From positions 1,008,800 to 1,072,799 of the forward strand of contig NZ_JAQNDK010000006.1 of assembly GCF_028368935.1 (NCBI RefSeq): DNA of 64,000 nucleotides, given 5' to 3'. The notes under the pieces were generated by a model. It was given only the letters and a program-made list of their open reading frames with translations, did not search any database and was not told the origin of the DNA. The stretch comes from Sorangium aterium (GTDB taxonomy: Bacteria; Myxococcota_A; Polyangia; Polyangiales; Polyangiaceae). Below are positions 48,719-57,500 of the stretch, piece by piece (within the stretch, counting starts at the first letter, position 1; each line of letters opens with the position of its first letter). The position numbers were made by a program, and so were the translations under genes.

Positions 48719-50050
48719 ATGGTCGAAGTTCGCATGCCACAGCTCGGCGAGAGCGTGGTCGAAGGAACCGTCTCGCGGTGGCTCGTGCGCGAGGGCGATT
48801 TCGTCAAGCGCGAGCAGCCGCTGCTCGAGGTTGCGACCGACAAGGCAGACACGGAGATCCCGGCGCCTATCGCGGGTCGTGTCTCGCAGATCGCGGTGGC
48901 CGAGGGGACCGTCGTCGCCAAGGAAGGTCTGCTCTGTCGGATCGACGAGACGGCGCAGGGCGAGGCCCAGGCGACGGCCCAGCGCGCGAGCGCGCCGCCG
49001 GCGCCGGCGCCGTCCGAAGCGCGGGCCGCCGCGCCGGCGCCCGGCAGCAACGGGCACGACGAGAGCGCCCGCCCCCTGACGAGCCCGTCGACGAAGAAGC
49101 TCGCGCGCGAGTCGGGCGTCGATCTGCGCGACGTGCACGGGACGGGCGATCACGGCCGGATCACGCGCGACGACGTGATGCGCGCGGCGCACGGCGCGTC
49201 GGCCGAGCCGGCGCCTCAGCCGAGCGCGGCGGCCCAGCCGGCGAGCGCGGCCGCGGAGCTGTCGCAGCTCATCCAGGCGAGCGGCGGGTTCGTGCCGCCG
49301 GTGCCCGGCGTCGGGTACGGCGCGTACAAGGTGCCGCCCTACTCCCCGAAGCCCGGCGACAAGGTGGTGCCCTTCAGCCGGCGCCGCCGCATCACCGCCG
49401 ACCACATGGTCTATTCCAAGGTGACGTCGCCGCACGTGGTGACGGTCGCCGAGGTCGACCTGCACGAGACGTCGAAGCTGCGCGACCTCCACAAGGACGA
49501 GTTCAAGAAGGCGGGCGTGTCGCTCACGTTCCTGTCCTTCATCTGCGCCGCGGCCGTCCGCGCGCTGCGCGAGCACCCGGAGTTCAACGCTCGAGTGCTC
49601 GAGAACTCGTACGTGGTGCTGCGCGACGTCAACCTCGGCGTGGCGGTGGACACGCCCGGCGGCCTCATCGTCCCGAGCATCAAGCACGCGGACGAGCTGT
49701 CGCTGCGCGGCATCGCGAGGAGCATCGACGAGCTGGCCGGGCGCGCGAAGTCCGGCAAGATCACGGCCGACGACCTCGCGAACACGACCTTCACGGTCTC
49801 GAACCCCGGCCTCAAGGGGAACCTCTTCGGCGGCGCGATCATCTCGCAGCCGAACGTGGGCATCCTCCGGATGGGGGAGATCAAGAAGCGCGTCGTGGTG
49901 GTCACGAAGGACAAGGAGGACTCGATCGCGATCCATCCGGTCATGTTCCTCGCGCTCTCGTACGACCACCGCATCATCGACGGCGTGCTGGCGAACTCGT
50001 TCCTCTGGCGCGTCACCGACATCCTCACACGCGGGGAGTTCGAGGTATGA
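48719..50050 (+). CDS. 2-oxo acid dehydrogenase E2 (dihydrolipoamide acyltransferase)
   Basis: A 443-residue E2 subunit, the acyl-transferring core of pyruvate-, 2-oxoglutarate- or branched-chain-oxo-acid dehydrogenase. Domains: one lipoyl domain (about 1-75, lipoylated Lys42 in ATDKADTEI), Ala/Pro linker, peripheral subunit-binding domain (about 120-153), another linker, and the catalytic domain (about 205-443) with SYDHRIIDG (His about 417). No E1 or E3 gene is nearby, so the complex type is not settled. The ATGA overlap at 50047-50050 couples it to glyA, an unusual pairing. Start at 48719 is supported by GGAAG upstream. Confidence 0.92.
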   Translation: MVEVRMPQLGESVVEGTVSRWLVREGDFVKREQPLLEVATDKADTEIPAPIAGRVSQIAVAEGTVVAKEGLLCRIDETAQGEAQATAQRASAPPAPAPSEARAAAPAPGSNGHDESARPLTSPSTKKLARESGVDLRDVHGTGDHGRITRDDVMRAAHGASAEPAPQPSAAAQPASAAAELSQLIQASGGFVPPVPGVGYGAYKVPPYSPKPGDKVVPFSRRRRITADHMVYSKVTSPHVVTVAEVDLHETSKLRDLHKDEFKKAGVSLTFLSFICAAAVRALREHPEFNARVLENSYVVLRDVNLGVAVDTPGGLIVPSIKHADELSLRGIARSIDELAGRAKSGKITADDLANTTFTVSNPGLKGNLFGGAIISQPNVGILRMGEIKKRVVVVTKDKEDSIAIHPVMFLALSYDHRIIDGVLANSFLWRVTDILTRGEFEV

Positions 50051-51318
50051 GCGCGACAAGCGAAATTCAGGGCCTGCGGCCGCTCGGCGAGGTCGATCCG
50101 GAGATCGCCGAGCTGATCCGCCTGGAAGAGCGGCGGGAGGCGGACACGCTCCGGCTCATCGCGAGCGAGAACTACGTGTCTCGGGCGGTGCTCGAGGCGA
50201 CGGGCTCGGTGCTGACGAACAAGTACTCCGAGGGGTACCCGCAGAAGCGGTATTACGAGGGTCAGCAGCAGGTCGACGTGGTCGAGGAGCTCGCGCGGAC
50301 GCGGGTGGCCAAGCTGTTCGGGGCCGACCACGTGAACGTGCAGCCCTACTCCGGCAGCCCGGCCAACCTGGCCGTCTACCTCGCGTTCGCCCAGGCGAAC
50401 GACACGATCATGGGCCTCGGCCTGCCCGCGGGCGGGCACCTGACCCACGGCTGGTCGGTGAGCATCACCGGGAAGTACTTCAAGAGCGTCCCGTACGGCG
50501 TTCGCGAGAGCGATCACCGCATCGACCTGGATCAGGTCCGCGACCTGGCGCGCGCCAACCGGCCGAAGCTCATCTGGTGCGGGACGACGGCGTACCCGCG
50601 CACGCTCGACTTCGCCGCGTTCCGGTCGATCGCCGACGAGGTGGGGGCGATCCTGGCGGCGGACATCGCGCACATCGCGGGGCTCGTGGCCGCGGGGGTG
50701 CACCCGTCGCCGGTGGGCATCGCCGACGTGGTGACGTCGACGACGCACAAGACCTTCCGGGGCCCGCGCGGCGCGATGATCCTCTGCAAGAAGGAGCACG
50801 CGAGCGCGATCGACAAGGCGGTGTTCCCCGGCCTCCAGGGCGGTCCGCACAACCACACGACCGCGGCCATCGCGGTCGCGGCGAAGGAGGCCTCGGAGGA
50901 AGGTTTCCGGGCCTACGCGAAGCAGATCGTGGCGAACGCGCAGGCGCTCGGGCGCGCGCTGGAGTCGCGGGGCTTCCGGCTCATCACCGGCGGGACCGAC
51001 AACCACCTGCTCCTCATCGACATGACGCCGAAGGGGATCGCGGGCAAGCCGTACGCGCAGGCGCTCGATCGCGCGGGCATCGTGGCGAACTACAACTCGA
51101 TCCCGTTCGATCCGCGCAAGCCGTTCGACCCGTCGGGGCTCCGCATCGGCACGCCGGCGGTGACGTCGCGCGGGATGGGCGTCGCCGAGATGGAGCGCCT
51201 CGCGGCATGGATGGATGAGGTGGCGCAGAACGTGAACGACGAGGCGCGCATCGCGCGCATCGCCGCCGAGGTCGCGGAGCTCTGCCGCGGCTTCCCGGCG
51301 CCCGGCATCCGGCTTTAG
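50047..51318 (+). CDS. glyA: Serine hydroxymethyltransferase
   Basis: A PLP enzyme converting serine and tetrahydrofolate to glycine and 5,10-methylene-tetrahydrofolate, the main source of one-carbon units. The 423-residue protein has normal length and all key features: LIASENYVS, the YSEGYPQKRYYEGQ substrate motif, and the PLP lysine about 235 in TTHKTFRGPRG. Translation is coupled to the preceding E2 gene by the ATGA overlap. A strong duplicated terminator hairpin follows. Confidence 0.97.
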   Translation: MSATSEIQGLRPLGEVDPEIAELIRLEERREADTLRLIASENYVSRAVLEATGSVLTNKYSEGYPQKRYYEGQQQVDVVEELARTRVAKLFGADHVNVQPYSGSPANLAVYLAFAQANDTIMGLGLPAGGHLTHGWSVSITGKYFKSVPYGVRESDHRIDLDQVRDLARANRPKLIWCGTTAYPRTLDFAAFRSIADEVGAILAADIAHIAGLVAAGVHPSPVGIADVVTSTTHKTFRGPRGAMILCKKEHASAIDKAVFPGLQGGPHNHTTAAIAVAAKEASEEGFRAYAKQIVANAQALGRALESRGFRLITGGTDNHLLLIDMTPKGIAGKPYAQALDRAGIVANYNSIPFDPRKPFDPSGLRIGTPAVTSRGMGVAEMERLAAWMDEVAQNVNDEARIARIAAEVAELCRGFPAPGIRL

Positions 51319-51354
51319 CTGGCCGGCGCTGCGGCGAGCCACGGCGCCGCCACC

Positions 51355-51445
51355 GAGGACGCCATGGAGAGCGATCTCCTGGCGTCCTCGGCGTTTTTGT
51401 GGCCGATCCCGAGGACGCCACGGAGAGCGATCTCCCGGCGTCCTC
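51355..51445 (+). terminator. Duplicated hairpins after glyA; first with T-tract
   Basis: The first hairpin (51355-51389) has arms GAGGACGCC...GGAGA and TCTCC...GGCGTCCTC closed by GCGA with a one-nt bulge, followed by TTTTT at 51394-51398: a classic rho-independent terminator for glyA. The second copy (51411-51445) differs at a few positions, keeping the pairing, and has no T-tract on the plus strand. On the minus strand the second hairpin lies just past the stop of the lipoprotein gene at 51461, so the pair may serve the convergent genes jointly. Confidence 0.85.
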
Positions 51446-51460
51446 GGCGCCCTGCCAGCG

Positions 51461-52303
51461 TCACTTCACGTAGAGCTGCGCGGCGGCGACGCCCGAACCG
51501 GCGGTGGCCTTCACGATGTACTTGGCGTTGATGCCGACGGGGAGCGACCAGCGGTAGCAGTTGCCTCGACCGCCGAGCACGGCGTTCGAGCCGCTCGAGT
51601 TGTCCTGCGCCAGCACCGAGGAGCCCATCGGGATCGGGGTCAGCGCGACGAGGCTGATGTCGAGCTCGGTGATCCCCGCGCCGACGCCGACGATCGTGTA
51701 GCACTTGCCGGGCATCAGCTGGATCTGCTGCTCGAGGGTCTGTCCGGCGCTGAACTGCCCCGCGATCGGCCCTCCCTCCTTCGTCATGCCGGGCGCCTCG
51801 GTCGCAGCGAGGTTGTTCAGCGGGATCGTCGCGGCGGAGGCGAGGTTGGGATCGATCGCCGACGCGCTGCCGGAGCTGCTCCCGCCGCTCGGGGCCGGCT
51901 GCTGCCCGCCGGTCTGCTGGCCAGGGATCGGGAACGGCCAGGGAAAGCCGCCAGGCTGCGCCGTCGGAGCGGGCTGCGTCGTCGTCGGGGCAGGCTGCGT
52001 CGGGGCGGGCTGCGTGGGGGCAGGCTGCGTCGGGGCGGGCTGCTGGTACCCGGGCTGCTGATACCCCGGCTGCTGGTACCCGGGCTGCTGATACCCCGGC
52101 TGCTGGTACCCGGGCTGCTGATATCCAGGCTGCTGGTACCCGGGCTGCTGATACCCGGGCTGCTGATACCCGGGCTGCTGGTAGTAGCCGGGCGGGGGCT
52201 GGTTCGCGTAGCTCGGCGGCGTGGACGCCTCCCGCTGTTGACAACCAGCAGCGAGGGCGACGGTGAGGACCAGGGCGGGCAGGACGCCAATCGTACGGAG
52301 CAA
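51461..52303 (-). CDS. YQQPG-repeat lipoprotein
   Basis: A 280-residue lipoprotein. The TTG at 52303 is chosen because a strong GAGGAGG site lies 5-6 nt upstream and the frame then opens straight into a lipoprotein signal (lipobox Leu-Ala-Ala-Gly-Cys, Cys21); the longer open frame upstream has no signal peptide. Residues about 35-85 are ten YQQP pentapeptide units, then a Pro/Thr/Gln stretch. The last about 95 residues form a compact domain with two Cys (CYTIVGV ... NCYRWSLP) that is clearly related to the C-terminus of the lipoprotein at 53046-53681. Function unknown. Confidence 0.8.
   Translation of the reverse strand: MLRTIGVLPALVLTVALAAGCQQREASTPPSYANQPPPGYYQQPGYQQPGYQQPGYQQPGYQQPGYQQPGYQQPGYQQPGYQQPGYQQPAPTQPAPTQPAPTQPAPTTTQPAPTAQPGGFPWPFPIPGQQTGGQQPAPSGGSSSGSASAIDPNLASAATIPLNNLAATEAPGMTKEGGPIAGQFSAGQTLEQQIQLMPGKCYTIVGVGAGITELDISLVALTPIPMGSSVLAQDNSSGSNAVLGGRGNCYRWSLPVGINAKYIVKATAGSGVAAAQLYVK
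52039..52190. repeat. 15-bp in-frame tandem repeats (YQQPG)
   Basis: Ten 15-bp units, largely alternating between two codon versions so that a 30-bp higher period appears, encode the YQQPG repeats of the lipoprotein. Copies are nearly identical, which implies recent expansion and probable length variation. Confidence 0.8.
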
Positions 52304-52575
52304 AAGAACCTCCTCGAATTTCCGGCAGAACGCCGCGTTCAATCTCACTGACGGGCTCGCGACGCAACGGGTGGCTCGCGGGGAGCTCCCCGGCGCGCCC
52401 CCCGAAGCCCGCTCAACCGAGCTCCAGGTCCGTCCGCCGGATGTCGCTTTGGACGTGGCACGCCCTCGCTTTCATCGCGCCCATCCGACGGATTGATGCT
52501 GTTTCTGCCATGATTTCCCGGGTTATTGCGGCCAGGCGCGGCTGGCCGGGGCCAAAAAGTGAGGTAGCCTACGGC

Positions 52576-52857
52576 ATGACCGACCACGGCTCCCGAGCGA
52601 AGCTCGATCGTCCCGGAGAGTTTGCTCAGTGGTTCCTGGAACGAGAGATGCTGGCGAGCGCCGGCATGGGGATCGCGGCCGACAGGGCGCGGCTGCACCT
52701 CGGACGCGCGGTCACGTTCCTGGAGCAGGGGATGCTGCGCGAGTCGCTGGTGGAGGCGAACTCGGCCGCGTACCTCGATCAGGCGATCCGACCCGAGGCG
52801 CTGCTCATTGCGCGCATGTGCATCCTGCGGGAGTTCGTGGGCGAGCCCGGCGGCTGA
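52576..52857 (+). CDS. Small helical protein of unknown function
   Basis: A 93-residue protein from ATG 52576 (GAGGTAG upstream), almost entirely helical (EFAQWFLEREMLASAGMGI, LHLGRAVTFLEQGMLRESLVEANSAAYLDQ). The two helix pairs resemble a single TPR-like unit. No family named. It sits between two divergent/parallel paralogous lipoprotein genes, so a shared role with them is possible. Confidence 0.7.
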   Translation: MTDHGSRAKLDRPGEFAQWFLEREMLASAGMGIAADRARLHLGRAVTFLEQGMLRESLVEANSAAYLDQAIRPEALLIARMCILREFVGEPGG

Positions 52858-53045
52858 GCGGCGCGGCGGCGCGAGGGGGCGAACGCCCGCGCCGGCTTGC
52901 CTGCGGGCTTGCGCCGCCGGCGCAGCCGCGCAAGACGCCTCGCACATAGCCCCCGCCCTCTGGCGGGTGTATGAGCGCCGCGAGCACAGCTGTCCCAACG
53001 AGGGGTCCGCGGCGTGCGGCAGGGCTGTGCGCGAGGAGGCCGCAG

Positions 53046-53681
53046 ATGACGGTGACGGGTAGGTCGTTGGGTTCAGCAGTGCTCCTGGCTCTCTGGGCGG
53101 CAGCGCTGGGCTGCGGCGGCAGCAGCAAGGAGTCGGAGTTCGCGGACGACGCCCCGGACGCGGGGACGCCGCCGCCCCCGCAGCCGACAGCGTCCGTGCC
53201 GCCCCCGGACGCCGGCCTGCCCCCGGTCGCGGCGCCCACGGTGGCACCCTGCGATGGAGTCCAGTCGCTCGCGATGACCACCATGTTCCAGGGCCGCGCC
53301 GCCGGCGAGGCGCCGAAGATGCAGCCGGAAGGGGCGCCCGTCTGCAGCGTGGTGCCCGAGGGACAGACGGCCTCGGGGCAGACCTTCATGCTCCAGCCCG
53401 GCTATTGCTATACGTTCCTGGCGCAGGCGCTCCCCACCGTCACCGAGGTGGACATCCAGCTGGAGCTCGATCTGAACGCCGGAGGGCAGCCAGGGCTCGC
53501 TGCGTTCAACCTGAAACCGGTGCTCGCCGTCGACTCGGACACCGGCCCGACAGCCGCCATCGGAGCCAAGCAGAGCTGCTACCAATGGCCGTTCCCCATC
53601 GCGGCGACGGCCAAGCTGGTTGTCAAGGCGCGCACCGGCTCGGGACCGGTGGCGGCGCAGGCCTACAGCCGCAAGAAGTGA
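53046..53681 (+). CDS. Lipoprotein paralogous to the YQQPG-repeat lipoprotein
   Basis: A 211-residue lipoprotein (lipobox Ala-Leu-Gly-Cys) with a short Pro/Ala linker. Its last about 130 residues match the C-terminal domain of the lipoprotein at 51461-52303: a CYT...L...TEVDIQL pattern, then CYQWPFPI, AKLVVKARTGSGPVAAQAY. The linker repeats of the other protein are absent here. The two copies in one small region point to duplication, followed by repeat expansion in one of them. Function unknown; probably periplasmic or outer-membrane. Confidence 0.8.
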   Translation: MTVTGRSLGSAVLLALWAAALGCGGSSKESEFADDAPDAGTPPPPQPTASVPPPDAGLPPVAAPTVAPCDGVQSLAMTTMFQGRAAGEAPKMQPEGAPVCSVVPEGQTASGQTFMLQPGYCYTFLAQALPTVTEVDIQLELDLNAGGQPGLAAFNLKPVLAVDSDTGPTAAIGAKQSCYQWPFPIAATAKLVVKARTGSGPVAAQAYSRKK

Positions 53682-53834
53682 GCTGACCTCGCCGCGGGGG
53701 CGGCGGCGGCATCAATCCGCCCGGCCCCCCGGCGGCGGCGCGCGTTGCCGGCACGCGACGCGGGCCGCCCCGCTGCGCGCTGGACGCCCTTCCGCCGCCC
53801 CGGCGATGGTGCGCCGAGGCCATGGAGCAAGAAC

Positions 53835-53852
53835 GGCCACGTCGCCGTGGCC
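53835..53852. terminator. Small hairpin between convergent genes
   Basis: GGCCACG/CGTGGCC around the loop TCGC, between the lipoprotein end (53681) and the HU gene end (53884). No T-tract follows. Weak candidate. Confidence 0.25.
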
Positions 53853-53883
53853 GCCCTGCGCTCCGCTGGGAGATCCCGTAAGA

Positions 53884-54222
53884 CTACAGGAGCGCGTCCT
53901 TGATGGCCTTGATCGGCCGAGCGCGGACCGACTTGCTCGCCGGCTTCGCGGCAAAGGTCATCGGCTGCTTGGTAAACGGGTTGATCCCCTGGCGCGCCTT
54001 CGTCGCAGGGCGCTTGACCACCCGGAACTTCGCGAAGCCGGGCAGCGTGAACACGCCCGACTTCTTGAGCTCGCGATGACCGATCGTGATGAGGGACTCG
54101 AGAACGTTCTTCACCTGCTTGCGGCTCAGCTCATCACCGGCAGCTTCGGTGATGGCCTGGATCAGGCCGCTCTTGCTCAACGTCTTCTTCGCGCCGCCCC
54201 CGGCCGTCTTCTTACTTGCCAT
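53884..54222 (-). CDS. HU-family DNA-binding protein (variant)
   Basis: A 112-residue nucleoid protein starting at ATG 54222 (GGAGAG upstream; a further ATG at 54240 has no ribosome site). Residues about 15-100 follow the HU/IHF fold: LIQAITEAAGDELSRKQVKNVLESL, then TLPGFAKFRVVKR, and the arm region RQGINPFTKQPMTF. In ordinary HU the arm reads GRNPxTGE; here it is GINPFTKQPMTFAAKPASK, as in the alternative HU-like group of myxobacteria and Bdellovibrio. It binds and bends DNA. The N-terminal 12 residues are Lys/Gly-rich. Confidence 0.88.
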   Translation of the reverse strand: MASKKTAGGGAKKTLSKSGLIQAITEAAGDELSRKQVKNVLESLITIGHRELKKSGVFTLPGFAKFRVVKRPATKARQGINPFTKQPMTFAAKPASKSVRARPIKAIKDALL

Positions 54223-54572
54223 GGCACTCTCCTCGGACATGAGCTCGCGCGCGACACCTCGCCGCGCACAGCCTCAGTGAACCTTACACACGACACAGGA
54301 CAAAAAAAGACAAAAATGCGGGGAGAAATAGCGATTTCTGAGACGGGGCATCGCGCGGACCCCTGAAAGACCGCGCCGGAGCGGTGCGCCAGAGGGGGAA
54401 CCAGCCGCCGGGAAGGGCGGCGGCGCGGCGCCATCGCGGGCCGGAGAGCGTCAAAAAACGCCTGGAGTGGCGCGGTTTTGCACGCTCCACGTCATGCGCG
54501 CGCCGCCTGGGGCGGCCGCGCAGGCGGCCGCCGCGACCTGGGCATACCCGCGGAGACGCGCGGGACAAGCCC
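54223..54572. other. Intergenic region with AT-rich patch
   Basis: Between the HU start and the 3' end of the giant TPR gene. The patch at about 54290-54330 has two GACAAAAA-type blocks (TTTTTGTC on the minus strand), a plausible -35/upstream element for the strongly expressed HU gene, but no clean -10 is seen. No gene supported. Confidence 0.4.
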
Positions 54573-57500
54573 TCAGCCGGCGCGCAGCTCGTCGAGGAGC
54601 GCCCGGGCTGCCTCGAGCGAGCCGTCCTCCGAGACGGACTTGTCGAGCATCAAGCGCGCTTTCCGGCGGTCACCGGCCGCGAGCGCCATCGCCCCGAGGT
54701 GGTAATAGGCGAGCGCCCGCGCGGCGGGCGTCGTGCCTCCCTCGCCGGGCTCGGGGGAAATCTTCATCAGGGTGACCGCGCGGTAAGCGCGCGCGGCGAT
54801 GTCCTCTTCCCCCAGCCCGAGCGCGCTCTCGCCGAGCTCCATGGCGAGCTCGCCGTTCTGAGGATCGTTTTCGAGCGCCCTCGTGAGCGCCGTGAGCGAC
54901 TCGTGCAGATTCCCCTCGGCGTCCTCGATGCGCGCGACGCGGTGGTAGACGGCGCCGAGGTGCCGCGAGCGGCGCCCCTTGGCAGCCACGATGAGCTCGG
55001 CGGTGACCGCGCGCGCCTCCCTCGAGTCGCCCGCGGCGATCAGCGCGTCGACGAGCAGCAGGGCGACCTCGTTATCTTCCGGGCGCAGGGAGCGCGCCTC
55101 CCGGAGCGCCGCGGCCGCCTGCGCGGCGTCGCCGACGTCGAGCAGCAGGCGGCCGGAGGCGACGAGGAGCGTGAAGCGGCCGGCCACGTCGGAGGCCGCG
55201 GCGGCGTCCTCGAGCGTGATGGCGGCGAGCTCGCGGTTCGCGCCGATCTCGGCGTAGAGCGCGCGCAGGCGGTCGCGGATCTCGGCGTTGCCCGGCGCGG
55301 CGCGGAGCGCGCGCTCGAGCCCGCCGCGGGCGTCGCCCAGGTGGCCCGCGCGCGCGCACGCGCCGGCCAGGAGGAGCGCCGTCGCGACGAGGGCGTCGCC
55401 CTCCTCGAGCGCGATGAGCCTGCGGTAGACGGCGCTCGCGGCGTCCCACCGCGCGGCGGACTCCTCGAGGCCGGCGAGCGCCTTGAGCGCAGCGCGGTCC
55501 TTGGAGTCGGCGTGGAGCAGATCGCCGAGGTGGGCGCGCGCGCGCTCGACGTCGCCCGAGCGCGCGAGGATCTCGGCGAGGCGCAGCCGGAGCGCGCGCG
55601 GCGAGGCGGCGCCCGCCCCCTCCGCCGCGGCCTCGCTGGGCGCGCCCGCGGCCTCGGCCTCGGCGGACCGCGCCGCCGCGCGCGCGAGCGCCCGCTCGAG
55701 CTCGGCGACGAGCTCGGCGGCGTACTCGGCGCCGCCGAGCGCGTAGGCGCGCTCGAGATCGGCGAGGGCGCGATCGCCCTGGCCGAGCGCGCCGTGGACC
55801 TCGGCCCGCGCGCGGTGGAGCCACGGGTCGTCCGGGCTCGCCTCGAGCGTCGCCGTGAGCGCGCGGGCCGCGCGGGCGTGGTCGGAGACCGCGCCGCACG
55901 CGTCGATGAGCGCGATCAAGACGTCGCGATCCCCGGGCGCGACGCGGAGGGCGCGCTCGAGGAGCTCGGCCGCCGCCGCGGCGTCGCCCGCGCGATCGCG
56001 GAGGATCTCGGCGGCGCGGCAGAGCGACTCGACGCGCGCCTCGTCGGCGTCGGCGACGTGCGCCGTGAGCACGTGGAGCTCGGCGAGGGCGTGCCAGGCC
56101 TCGCGGGCCGCGTAGCGCGACGCGAGCTCCTCGCGGAGCCGGTCGTTCGTGGGGCAGACGGCGTACCCGGCCTTGAGGGCGGCCTCCGCCGCGGCGTCGT
56201 CGCCGCGCGCGCCGTGCAGCTCGGAGAGCTCCAGGGCGAGCTGGGCCGCCTCGCCGCCCTGCTCGGTGCGCAGGAGCTTCTCGAGCGCGTCGGTGAGGTC
56301 GTCCGCGTTGTCGCGCTTCCGGCTGAGGCGCACGAGCGCGCGGAGCACGTCGCGGTTCGCGCCGTCCCAGTCCGCGGCCCCGAGGTAGACGTCACGCGCG
56401 CCGCGATCGTCGCCGCGCTGCTCGAGGAGGGCGCCGAGGCGCATCGAGAGCGACGCGATCGAGGCGACGTCCGCGCGATCCTTGGCGGCGTCGAGCTGCA
56501 GCGCGAAGAGCTCGCCGAGCTCGTCGGTGCGGCCGGCCTCCTCGAGCATCGTGGCGAGGAGGATGGCGGCCTCCACCTGGGTCGGATCCTCGTCGAGGAT
56601 GTCGCGGAGCAGGGCCGCCGCCTTCTCCGGCGACCCCTGCGCGAGGAGGCGCGCGCGCTCGAGGCGCAGCGCGCAGCGCTCGGAGAGATCGTCGACGAGG
56701 GGCGCCGTCTCCTCGAGCAGCGCGGAGAGGCGCGCGGCGTCGCCGCTCCGCCGGTACACGCCGGCGAGGGGCGTCCAGATCTCGCGCTCGGCGGGCTCGC
56801 GGGCGCGGAGCTCCTCGTAGAGGCGCGCCGCGCGGACGAGGTCGGCGAGCGGGCCGGCGGCCAGCTCCGCGGCGTGCAGGAGCAGCGCGCGCTCCTCCTC
56901 GGGCGCCGAGGCGCGCGCGGCGCGCTCGGAGAGCCACGCGGCGGCCGCGAGATCGCCGGCCTCCTCGCGGAGCTCCGCCAGCGCGACGAGCGCCCACGCG
57001 GAGCCGGACGGATCCGACGAATCGGACGAAGACCGCGCGCCCGAGCCGACGATGCGCTGCAGGATCGACTCGGCCAGCTCGCGATCGCCGAGCGCGCGCG
57101 CGGTGCGGACGGCCTCCTCGAGGACCCCGGGGCCCTCGACCTCGGCGAGGAGCAGCAGCGCGTCCACGAGTGCGCGCGGCCGCCCGCTCTGCCGGGCGAG
57201 GCGCTCGAAGAGGCGGATCGCCCGCGGGTTCCTCGGATCGGTGCGGAGCGCGTCGCGCAGGATCGCCTCGGCCCGGTCCGGATCGGCGTGGAGCTCGAGC
57301 GCCTCTTCGAGGAGCGAGATCGCCTGATCGACGTCCGCCGCGTCCGCCGCGAGCAGCGCGGCCAGGCGGTACCGCGGCCCGGCGCGATCCGCGCCGCCCG
57401 CGGGGGCGGCCGGCGCGTCGGCGAGGCCGATGCGCTTGCGGAGGACGTCCGCCTGCGCGGCGCGGTCGCCGAGGCGCTCGTAGATGGCCTCCAGCGAGCG

